A stretch of 64,000 nt of DNA. It comes from Diphasiastrum complanatum. Taxonomy: Eukaryota; Streptophyta; Lycopodiopsida; Lycopodiales; Lycopodiaceae. The DNA lies in the NCBI GenBank assembly GCA_029204225.1, contig MU832609.1, positions 1 through 64,000 of the forward strand. The letters are read 5' to 3'. Below, in pieces: positions 1 through 10,400 of the stretch. Both the position numbers and the translations under genes were made by a program. Below the pieces are notes generated by a model, which saw nothing but the letters and a program-made list of their open reading frames with translations, had not been told where the DNA came from and made no database searches. Within the stretch, counting starts at the first letter, position 1. Each line of letters begins with the position of its first letter.

Positions 1-1
1 G

Positions 2-97
2 TAACATTTATATTAATGATAAGGAGAGTTCTCTTTGCCTTTTTGTCATATCTCACTTGCTCTTGAAGCATTAAAGGTCTTTCTTCCACACCTACAA
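2..97 (-). pseudogene. Ty1/copia gag fragment
   Basis: Read on the minus strand, this stretch encodes VGVEERPLMLQEQVRYDKKA followed by KRTLL and INV. It lines up with VGLEERLETQQDQLRYDKRA and KKSLHMIKMNV in the copia gag at 47.4-47.9 kb, so it is a piece of the UBN2/gag region of a related copia element. The window edge and decay limit it to about 30 codons. No protease or RT is attached, and the sequence just upstream on the minus strand is no longer clearly coding. Confidence 0.6.
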
Positions 98-334
98 CAA
101 TAGAAAGCAAAGATCCTTGAGGTTAGGACTTTTCCCTAGAGGACAGTCCATCTCAGTAACATATTTATATGCATTTAAAACTAAATCTACAAGATTTTAA
201 TGTTTATGATCATCAAAAATTGTAAATTGTTCACATTGCTTGCATCTTTATGCTTGGATTTATGTTTTTTAGTTTGGTAGCTTATTGAAATCATATCATT
301 TATAAGAGAAGTATTTCATTCTTGCATATTTATA

Positions 335-690
335 TCCATCAAGCATAAGTGAATGGGAGCCAACACAAATTTCTTGTAGGTATACTTGATGTCATTCATT
401 TAGATATTAAAAAATCACAGTACAAAGGAAGAACTCCAAAAGAGGTTAGATAGTAGTATATTCTTCTATGAATCCAAATACATTCTGGATATGCATGGCG
501 GTTTTAGAAAGCTTGAAGCCATACCATTGCCAACTTTTGACAATGATGAATGGCTTACTCCTAATAGTATTATGTCAAAATACTTTAGATGCAAATTTAC
601 TATTAGATGTGAAATTTTCAATGAAAGTAAGTACTGGGACAGAAGTCATCCGATTAAGTTGGGTCCTTTCTTTAAATATATTTGCCGAAG
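335..690 (+). pseudogene. Gene X fragment (third copy, frameshifted)
   Basis: The plus strand carries a decayed copy of the second exon of the unrecognised gene found at 52.6-53.4 kb. It begins with ISEWEP, shifts frame, then reads GGFRKLEAIPLPTF and DEWLTPNSIMSKYF. The inverted-repeat copy has GGFGKLEAIPLPSF and DEWPTPDSIVS at the same place. After that the frame stays open here to about 690 (FNESKYWDRSHPIKLGPFFK), so this copy preserves residues lost by a frameshift in the other. I do not recognise the protein family. It ends abruptly against an antisense histone H3-like fragment, which suggests a rearranged junction. Confidence 0.6.
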
Positions 691-825
691 AGAGTTCGGG
701 GTGAGCCTTATTGAGAGTTTGAGGTTCTCTCCCGTGATCTGGCGGACGACATGAATGAACGCCGCCTTAGGAATAAGAAGCTCAGTGGATCTCTGATACT
801 TCTTGATCTCAAACATATGGCGCAC
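688..825 (-). pseudogene. Divergent histone H3 fragment (N-terminal half of the fold)
   Basis: The minus-strand frame gives EIKKYQRSTELLIPKAAF, then IHVVRQITGENLKLSIRLTP and NSL. This follows the histone H3 core from the alpha-N helix through alpha-1 and loop 1 (canonical [29 protein letters not shown], then L-R-F at the start of alpha-2). The invariant YQ-STELLI block is present. The next segment differs (PKAAFIHVV instead of RKLPFQRLV), so this is a diverged H3 or CenH3-like sequence and not a canonical replication gene. The rest of the fold is missing and the fragment abuts a gene X fragment on the other strand. A complementary C-terminal half lies at 50.84-51.43 kb. Confidence 0.75.
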
Positions 826-949
826 ATAACCAACATGTACGGACCAATATCGGTTTTGTGCACGGCGGTATGAGGAGGCCAATGTCGGGGACTAAAGATG
901 GCGCACAGATCCGATATCGAAGTAGAACATCGAAAAAAAAAAGTGGCCA

Positions 950-1665
950 AAATCGCCTCGGAATTTGATTTTTATACTTTTCGCTCGCACGTGCGAAAAA
1001 TCGGCCCACCAATCGCATGGTGCCATGCAACATTGACCATTGACTCACATGTGCGAATCAATCCAATGAATGATATCTTGCCAAGTGGCATCTACCTCAC
1101 ACATGTGGGCGAAGCCAACGAATAGGATTTTGCCACGAGTCCATAGTCGTTTGTGTCACACGTGCGGTTAGTACGAATGAATAGTAACATGCCACCTATC
1201 ATGACCGTTGCACGTGCGAACCAAAAAGTATAAAAGTGAGTCATTTTGCATTTTTTTTCTATTTTGTTTTTCAATTTTTGCAATATCGGTTTTGTGTGTG
1301 GCCTGTTCAGTCCCTTTTGGCTTGCATACTACATCTCGCACAAAAGCGATATTTGCTCCCAACTTCTGATATCGGTTCTATGCGCAACTTTCATGTGGCG
1401 TCTGTCTCACATGTGTGGAAAGCCAACGAATAGGACTTCGCCACGTGTCTATTGTTGTTTGACTCACACATGTGGCTAGTACAGATGAATAGAAATATGC
1501 CACGTGTCCCGAGGCGTCGCACGTGCGAACTAAAAGTATAAAATTGACTCATTTTCGCGTTTCTATCAACTTATTTTTTCGTCCTGTTCAGTCCGTTTTG
1601 GCTATTATACTCCATCGCGCACATGAGCGATATCTGCTCCCAACCTCCAATATATAGTTAGATTG
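950..1665. repeat. Imperfect tandem repeats of about 300 bp rich in CACGTG/CACATGTG motifs
   Basis: Two units (about 1085-1390 and 1395-1660), plus a partial unit before them, share blocks in the same order: a CACATGTG motif, 'aagccaacgaatagga', a second CACATGTGG-like motif, 'atgccac', 'gcacgtgcgaac', 'agtataaaa', 'tcattttgc', 'cctgttcagtcc' and 'gcgatat.tgctcccaac'. Each full unit therefore has E-box or G-box-like palindromes followed by a TATA-like 'tataaaa' on plus. They may be old promoter or LTR segments, but no coding region clearly begins from them. Confidence 0.55.
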
Positions 1666-1975
1666 AAAGTAGCTCTAATCATTTATACTAACCATGTAAT
1701 GAGTGATGTGATCTGCTCCCCATGCTTTTGATACTGCATCAACAAACTCGACGCAAGTCTTTTGTAGAGCTTTTTTTATCAATATCAGAAAATTTATCTT
1801 TTCTTAAAATTTTAATCATACTGCTTCCTCCATATATCAACTTTTAGTAATCTAGTTTTGCCACTCTCCTCAAAGTCCTGAGTGGCAGCAATGATATCTT
1901 TCTAGACTGAGTGTTGAATATTAGATGCCTTACCAGTGTGGTTTAGTGATGGAGCTAGAAAATTATAGCTTATGT

Positions 1976-2299
1976 TCATTTTCCATAGCACAAGTGTGTT
2001 TTTGCCATAGCACATGCCTCGCAAACCTTCTCCTTTTTTGCCATGGATCTTGGGAGGCTGAGAGCAAGCTCCTCCTTGCACATTGTCTCCAATGACTTGT
2101 GATTTATGTGTCCAAGCATATTATGCCAAAACTCAAATGTGGACATTCCCTCCTTGGCAAACATCATCATTTGGTTAGATTCAAATAATGTATCTAATTT
2201 GAATAATCTTCCAAACCTTATCCCTCTTGCAATCACTCTCTCATTCTTCTTGATGTAACAAAGCTTCGAAGCAAAGTCAACAATGTAACCATTATCCAA
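1976..2299 (-). pseudogene. Ty1/copia GAG_pre-integrase fragment
   Basis: This 107-codon minus-strand ORF carries GRLFKLD, then WHNMLGHINHKSLETM and a CEACAMAKTH motif. That is the H-x-x-x-H/C-x-x-C zinc-binding arrangement of the GAG_pre-integrase domain at the N-terminus of copia integrase. The catalytic DDE core that should follow is absent; the ORF stops at 1976. It is a truncated relic, closest in layout to the integrase N-terminus in the larger element at 28.3-30.4 kb. Confidence 0.75.
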
Positions 2300-3039
2300 T
2301 AATGCACAACATTAAGCAATTACAGCCCCATATGCATTCAATCATAGGTTAGAAGAACTCTTATAAGGTTCATTAGAGAGGCATACAGGTTTAAAGGTCT
2401 TAGATCCACTATTAAGAGTTATTCATGCTCAAAAATCACCAAAAATACACTATTTTTTTACTTTCTGAGGTCCTTGATGGTGTTTGATTCCTACCAGACT
2501 TTGCAACATCCAATGGAAAGCTTCATTACACATTTGAGAATGTGAATGCAAAGTTTTGTTGAAGGATTTTGAGAAAAACTCCGAAAATAGTGAAAAAAAT
2601 CATTAAAAAAACCTTGTTCTTTTTTTTACCATTTTTCAAAATTTTCATTAAGATCTTGACAATAATCATGGTACTACTCAAAATGGAGTATTTCCTCTAT
2701 CGAATCCAATGCAGAATACGTGAATATTCAATCATGCTATTGTATATAGATAATTATCACTGTCCACCTATTGGCTACAATTCATAATGCAAAATGTACT
2801 AATCAAATTAGTCTTTTCCTGTAAACACTCACTTACTTTTAAACACATCATTTATAAGAACTGATTAGATGATAAAATCTGTTACTTTGTAGATATGGAC
2901 ATAGAGTATAGGATCAGAATAAGTGAAAAAGTAAGCAAGCAAGCTATCATAACAAATTATCTGAATCATTAGAATTAGAATCTATCGAGAGAATGAGAGC
3001 ATTCTAAGAAGTTAGAGAGGTGGATTTATCTGTCAGTTG

Positions 3040-3120
3040 CATCTTCAATTTAGCACAAAGCCTAGCCTTGTACTTGTTGATTGTGCCATCTTGATTATAC
3101 TTGACTAAAGAAGCATAGTA
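3040..3120 (-). pseudogene. Small copia reverse-transcriptase relic
   Basis: The minus strand reads LVKYNQDGTINKYKARLCAK. This matches the conserved copia RT stretch seen as KYNQDGSISKHKARLVAKGF in the element at 28.3-30.4 kb. Only about 25 codons are recognisable. It lies upstream on the minus strand of the GAG_pre-integrase relic at 1976-2299, the reverse of normal copia order, so the two are separate or rearranged fragments. Confidence 0.6.
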
Positions 3121-3475
3121 GGATCTTAGTGCTTAGAGCACAACTACTGTGAAACTTATCAGTCATAAGTTTCTCTTTCGTGATCAAATCATTGTATCCC
3201 AACAACTTCAAATCACAGATTCTCTATTATCTATGTATGTGTTAATCATAATTGAATGTTCATGTTCCGTCTCTCGTTATCTGAAACATACTTATTCCAT
3301 AGATTAACATAGCATATATGACGAAGAATGCATGGTTGTCACAGACGCCTAAATTATTCACACTCTTCATGGTTGTCGACGGTGGAATTTTCATCAAGAG
3401 ATTGGCCCCATCGAAACATCCCTAGCGGGGGGGTGACCAAAAATTTATTGTCAGTCAGCAAGTTCACTAATTAAG

Positions 3476-4098
3476 GCTACAAAGCCACGTTCAATTCAAG
3501 ACAATGTGCCATTCTAGATAGGCACGATAAAGAAATCTTCTCTACAAAATCTATTGCTCATGAGTGCGGCTTTCATGTTGTTCGGGAGCAGACCCACATC
3601 TTGCCTGTGTCTGATTCGCAGTCGCCTCGGCGTCGAGTTGATCTTGTTCTTTCGCGCGAGGGGATTGGCACGCTTGGGGATGTTGTTGTTGCTGATCCTT
3701 CGCGGCCTGACCTCCTTCGTCGTGCTTCAACTACTCAGGGTGCCGCTGCTTCTCATGCAGCTCTAGATAAAGAGCGAGATTATTCACATCGCACTCCTGG
3801 AGAAGGCTTTATCCCTTTTGCTTTGGAAACATATGAATGCCTGCATAAGAACTTCGATGATTTTCTATCCTCCTGTGCAGGTTTTGCAGCGAAACTCCAA
3901 GGTTGTGGTGCCTCACCTTTATCTATCATTACGGCTTATTATCGTCAACGAGTTTCGATGACTTTACAACGCACTCAGGCACTTGCAATACTTCGACGTG
4001 CCGTAGTTGCAGGAACGGTTGCTTCACAACTTCCTGCACTACCTAAACTTCCAACTGTCTTAACTAGCGACTTACACCAAGCAGTAGGCTTTATGTAG
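3476..4098 (+). pseudogene. C-terminal restriction-endonuclease-like (RLE) domain of a non-LTR retrotransposon
   Basis: An open frame from about 3476 reads through C-A-I-L-D-R-H-D, then CGFHVVREQTHILP and RRRVDLVL, then LGDVVVADP and DKERDYSH, and ends with YYRQRVSMTLQRTQALAILR before a stop at 4098. The RHD motif, GF-V-RE-H, (R)VDLV, a DVxV strand and K-x-x-x-Y follow the PD-(D/E)XK endonuclease fold at the C-terminus of R2/CRE-like retrotransposons, which nicks target DNA. No RT domain precedes it, so it is a 5'-truncated copy, as is common for LINE insertions. About 200 codons stay open, suggesting a fairly recent insertion. Similarity to R2-type RLE is inferred from motifs only. Confidence 0.65.
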
Positions 4099-4199
4099 AT
4101 ACTCTGCGGGATTGTTGCTTTGTTATACTTGTATAGTATCTCAATTCGCCTTATGGCCTTTACGCTTTTTACATGCATTCCTTTGTACTCTTATGAGTT

Positions 4200-4488
4200 T
4201 TCTCATCTTTTATTAATAAAAACAGGAAGTTGATGATAACATAGGTTCTTGCAAAAATCCAACGGTTAGTTGGCCAAACCATTGGTTCGTCCATACTTAG
4301 TCTTCTTCTTATTTTTCTTCTTCCCTTCTTCGATTTGCCCTAATTATTCCTCCCGATCGTCGTCGTCGTCGTCATCTTCGCCTGCTTTCTTTCTATCTAT
4401 TGCTGCTGCTTTGCAGTATATTTCCAACCTGGTGAAAAATTTTAGATCAAACCAAGCAATCAGAATGGTATGTCTCCTCCAGGATATC
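4200..4488 (+). promoter_or_regulatory. Putative 5' UTR and first exon of the SR45a-like gene
   Basis: The segment upstream of the start region is strongly pyrimidine-rich (runs of cttcttctt and a CGT repeat near 4360-4378), as plant 5' leaders often are. It ends in a candidate splice donor GTGAGA at 4489, with another possible donor, GTATGT, at 4468. A TATA-like 'ttattaataaaa' lies at about 4210-4221. The transcription start is not determined; the leader call rests on composition and on the phase fit described for the gene. Confidence 0.45.
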
Positions 4489-7400
4489 GTGAGATAGGTT
4501 GTTTTGAGTAGCGTTCTCATACTTGTGTGTGTATTTACCCTTTTTCTGTCACGGAAAAAATTGTGCTGGATGATAACGTTGTGTACTGTTTGACCTATAT
4601 GTTAAATGCAGTAGTAACCATTGCTTTGATGTTGTACTCTTTCTAACTGTATGTATGTGGTGCGTTTTGAATTTAAGATTTTTGGAGAGTGCTCTAATCC
4701 ATGATTAGGGTAACTGTTTAAGAAAGCCAGTATCGCTAAATCTGGATTAAAATGTAAGTTTTCAGTTCCAGAAAAGCTTTCATAATGCGGCTGCTTGAAT
4801 TTTGTTAACAGCGTGGTGATCTTAGGGTATAATTTGACGTCTGTTCGTAATTTGAGTAGCATATGCCAGTCTGTCTAGTGTAAAGATATGAAGTCTAGAT
4901 TTAACCATGTGGTAGCGATTGCAGCATTCTTAGCTGTAAGGATTTTTTGGTCTGATGAAAATGTGTATGAAACACGGTGAATTCTCAAATTTCCGTAGGG
5001 GAATATCTTGTCTGTTATGCCATAATGTTATGTTTAGATTGACGGCTCCCCTCTGAGATATCTGTTGTTGGAGAAAGCTGCTTACCAGTCAAGTCGGTAT
5101 AAAGATTGATATTCAGTTTCAATGCGTAGTGGGACAATGAGCTGAGGTACTTGAATTCTGGTTTACCCCTTAATCGTCAAGTTGTGTACCACCAGAAGCT
5201 TTGGCAAGTAGATTTGCATTGCAGCAGAGGTTCGCTAGGGTTGACAGTCATGCCGTTTATGAAACCATGGCTCAGCTTTTTTATCAGCCCAACGTTTGAT
5301 TCTTCATTGTATGACCATGGGATGGGGTTGGGAAGATTAGGTTTCCGAATCTTACTCAATGCTTCAACAAACTTTGTCGCCCAATCAAACTGAAGTTGTA
5401 GAGCCCGGGCTTATCCATATGAGTACACGATTCTTGCTTGAGAAAACAAAAGCATGAAAACCCATGTAGTCGCTAAAAAAGAGAACATGTATTTCAAATC
5501 TCTAGTGTTACTTGTATTAGTTGAAACAAAAAATCATGGCCGTGATGTTGAGTCTGATTTCCTTCATCAACTTACAACTACTTTGGTTCCAATATCATTC
5601 TTAACAGAGTCCTGATTGAATATAACCTTGGTGCAGTTCCGGCAGTCATAGAATGTGAATGAATTTAGCGTGGCAGTGTTTATGGGCGCATCAACATAAA
5701 TAAATTTGGCTTAGAACTAACTTGGCCTTGAGCTAGAAAGTTCTGTCATTGAGACCCACAATGCATGGTTGAGGATCAGAACTATGCTCAAGCTAATTTC
5801 CATTTGGCCATAGGCTAACTCTATGGGCTGAATATCACTTTGTATGTGACTGTGAGGACCCATATCGGGGGTAACGAAACTAGCACAAAGGCAGCAAAAG
5901 TTTCTCATCTAATAATAGCTGATGTATTCCATGTAGCTGCTAGTTAGCAGCTTGGTTCTTCTATACGTTTTAGTGACCGAGTAAGAAATATTCATGACAT
6001 TTGCTCACTCATTGTCTTGCTACCATTGTGACTGTCTAATTTTTGTTCCTTGATTGCTCAAGATGTAGACATATGTTGGTAAATCTAGAAGACACTCGTG
6101 AAGTTCCTCTCTCCATGTCTCTTTCTCACATGGATGTTTCTCTCTCGATGAATGATCGCGTTGCATTGTGATGATGCTAAAGAACAATCATTGTATGAGT
6201 GATTGAAGTGGGACCTACAATAGTGTGCTCTTTTTGGAGGTCTACATTTATCTTTCAATTGGATAGATTGCATGATGTAATGTTCTTTTTCCTTTGCAGT
6301 TTTCAAGGGCGCTTTGGGTTCGTCTTTAGATTTCCTTTTCTTGGATCTTGGAAGTAGATAGGCCTTCGTAGGTGGAAGGGATGGAGATAGAGTAAGTGTG
6401 CTCATGATTGAGGATTGTGGATCTTTGTGAAGAGCTTCATTTGGTGCATTCTTTGTTGTGTTTGCAATTATGATAATAACAATAGTAGTGGAAATAGGTG
6501 TAGGTGAAGAGGCCCACATGTCACTGTATGGAGGAATATAACAAAAAGTACGTGTAGGAAGAGTGTGGTGGGTACATTCATTATGTGAGGGAAAATCGGT
6601 TAGACTAGGTGAGATAAATATCAAGGGATGGTCCATGGTAATAATATTTTGTGCCCTAATGTAGAGGATGTAGGCAGTCAAAAGAGGCTCATCCTTAGGA
6701 GGTGATTTATCTCTTATTAAATTTGCTGTCGCTAGGGTATGTGTGATAATCCCTTTCAAACAGATCTCTCTCATTATCTTAGGCCAGTTGAGAGCGGGCA
6801 AAGTTTGTGAGACAATATGGGTGGCTATGCTTACCACTTGAGTGGTTATTGATTGTTCCCCAACCTAAAAATTACATAGGTTAGGTAATAACATAGGTTG
6901 ATGGAGTCACTTGTATCTTCGACTCTTTATTGTCGGTCCATAACATCCTTAGTTTTGATTTATTTTGGCATTCTTGAGAAATAAGATTCAGATATGGTCC
7001 TACAAAAGTACAGTAGATTGGCAGAACTAAGAAGCTCAACTTACATAAGACACAATATACTGTAGCCCATACAAAACAGACCTAATATTGACAAAGTTGT
7101 GAAAATCTAGGTATATAACCAATCAAAGAAACGTTTTCTCATTGAGGTTTGGCAAATGTACCAATAGTGCTTTAGGTGAGATGACTGACTCGTCACATTA
7201 ATAATGCTTCCAATGTAAAGAAACCTTTACAAGGAAACAAGCATGTCACAAGCTAATTATTCACCAATCCAAATTAACAAAATCGCAAAGATTTGAATTT
7301 TCATCTACATGATAAAATTATTACAACATGTGAGTAGCAAACCAAGGAGGCTAGAATTAACATGGTGATGTGGCAAAATATAGAACATAAGTAATCCCAC

Positions 7401-10400
7401 CTAAGAAAGGAACGACGCATTGAGTCAAATCCACAAAAGGTTACTCTATAGGCAGACTAATGACCTAAACAGTCCCAGAATATAAGAAATCACCACGCTT
7501 CATAAATTAAGAGAGAATATAAAACTTGTTTGCAATCACAAAATACCAATGTCGAGATGTTCGTAACCTCTAGCATGAAGTAGATCTAGCTAATGGCTAT
7601 TAGCACCCCTTAATATTTTTCGGAGAACTTTCAATATCTTGCTCAAGTAAAAGGACAAGAGCAATAAAGGCCCCGGGTTATTACGCTAAATTGACCTAAG
7701 AAGCTAGGTCTCTGGAAACTGAAATCATTGAATGATACTAGAACAGGAATCTATATTGTCAAAGCTAAGTCCTATCCTGACACTATTAAGTAACAACAAA
7801 AAATTTGGTTTATTCAATAATACGCAAGACAGATACGTATATTATCAAGACTAAGTTGAATATCGACAGTCTTTTGTGGCAACATGAGTTATTTAACATT
7901 CAACCACATGACGATTATTTGATGAAACTAGAACATAAGTACAGATTGGCAGAACTTAGAAGCCCCATCTCAGTTGCAGTAGTTGGCAACAATAGAAGTT
8001 GTACGATCCTTCATAAATGACACTTTCATACTAAAAAATCAAAAGATTCTCGACATCTCAAAAGATTTCAAGGAGAAATGGAACATGGAATTAATTTATA
8101 GATAGGACTGCCATATCTGACAAAGTGCTTAGTCACCAAATCAAAAAAACAATCCACAGAATTCATGCACGAAGAGATTAAACTGCATTCTCAGGCGATT
8201 TCAGTTGGCAAAGAAACATGGGACTAACCTCATAGATAGGACTATAATGTGAATATTGAGATTTTGGTGATTTTGGCTCATTCTCTCTCTACCTGAGTCA
8301 TTTTCTCTTTCTACCCAAGAGCAGCCTGTTTTTCCCATAGTGAGCACTTGGACTACCATAACTGACAGGTTAACAGGCAATACAAAACACACGCAAGAAG
8401 AGATTAAACTCTATTCCAGCTTCCAAGCAGCAGATTCATGACAGCCGCATATGCCAAATTCGAAACAGAGAAAAGTAAACTGGTTGGCTTCCACTTTCAG
8501 TAATGCTAGCAAACAACTCATTTACCTGCAAATGCGATCCAAGGAACAGCGAAGGAGAAGCAATCTGATGGTGCCGAAAGGAATGGCATGATCAAAATAT
8601 ATTACACCCAACCACTTGGATGTTTGCCACGTGGCAGATGTGCCACTTGGACTCTTTTCAACCGTTCCATCTTAAAACGTGGCAAAATCTTTACGTTAAT
8701 GACAGGATCCAATGGTGGTCAGCTTAAATCGATATTTCGCAGAAGCATGATGCCGCCACTTCCATCCATTCCAAACCCTAATACTTATTAGCACCATTCA
8801 AATGTGAGCTAGCCAAAATGTCATCCAAAAAGTTCGTGAAAAAGCATATTTAACAAGCAAGATGAAGGAGTATCTTTCAAGATCCTTAGAATGATGAAGG
8901 GGAACAAGCTAGAATTGTGTTGCGACTTGTCTAGGCATAAAAGCGCGGCCTGTTTTTTGGTTGGTTTTAATCTAATCATGAACCACATACTATTTAAGTT
9001 CATCTGTAACTGAGCCCACAGTTTCTTATGCCTTTTGCACATGATTCATGAAATAAAGAGCTGAAGTTTTGACCCAAGAGCTGTAAACACCTTACATTAA
9101 ATGTGTGAATTTTTGGGATTACAGGTAAGACCTGCAGTATATTTGTATCCAGCAATTTGCTGCTCTTTTTTGACTGATATTGAAATCTAGAATGAACTGT
9201 TGTTGCTGTGACTATTAGCCTTTTACTTGTCCAAACGTCTGCTCATTAGTCTTTCTACAGATGCTTCAAGGAGCTTTATGTTATTTTTTCTAGATGTATG
9301 GAGAAATTGAGTGATTCTTAGGATTTAGATGCCGATACATGCTTACCTGGTCATTGATTTACATAGTTATTCAATATTGTACTCTTTGACTTCCTATGAA
9401 ATTTCTTGTGGCCTGATGCTTTTGGATCGTGTTGTGTGGGGTCAGGTCGCTTCTTGGTTTGAATTTTGACTTTTTTGGGCTTTGATGTGTGTGGCAGGGG
9501 GATTCTCCAAGGCACAACAGGTATTAAACTGTATACCGCTGTCTTGACTATGGAAAGCTTTTGTGTGTCTTGCAAGCTTCTAAGACAAGTAATGCATGCT
9601 CATGCTTCTTGTGAATATTCTCTCTTGCACCTGTGCACACTGATGCAGTCTAGAAATCTTTATATGCCTAGTAATTACTGGTTTTTATTGACTGCGTGGA
9701 CCTTTATGGATAGAAGTTTTGCTGTGAAGAATGTATTTTAGGTTGAAAGAAAGTGTTTTTGGATGACAAGTTTTATAGCTTTAATGTAAACTGATGTACA
9801 ATCTGACTGTAATGCGTCACAACCATCGTTATGGTAGGTGAGGTAACCGTCAAGAGAGCCTTCTTTTGCTGTCTTTTGTATTACTTTTTAGTTTACTGGT
9901 ATTACCTTCTGTATAGAGAGGAAGAGATAGTCCTGATTAATTAAGAATATTGGCGCACTGTGAAATTTTCTTAGTTTTGTGATTCAAAACAATCATGAAC
10001 TGACCATAACCTTTCTTACAGATATTCAGATTCTCCATCTCCAAGACGAGGGCACTCAAGATCCCGAAGTCCTGTTCGGAAGTAGCTTCTAGATTCCCAT
10101 TATTACTTTTCAAAGGGTCTAAATTTCTGATGAAAAGCAGAGTGTGTAATAGTGGATTCACATGTTTATTTTTAATTTAGGAATGCAGATAAGTAAAAAT
10201 ATGTCATTTGTTATTAGCTGCAACAAATTCACTCCTGCTATTCTCTCTCTAAACATGTACAATCAACTTGTTACTGTATCCAATGCGATCAATATGAATG
10301 GATGATTCAGTTATCAAAACTGTTATACCATTTGTTTGCTTTCCGTGTATGGACTTGTAGTAAGATGTTTATTAGTATGATTGAAACTGGGGTGTGCTTA

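Noticed and set aside
5151-5393. 80-codon plus-strand ORF in intron 1
   Set aside because: No motif, no splice context, and equal-length ORFs lie on the opposite strand.
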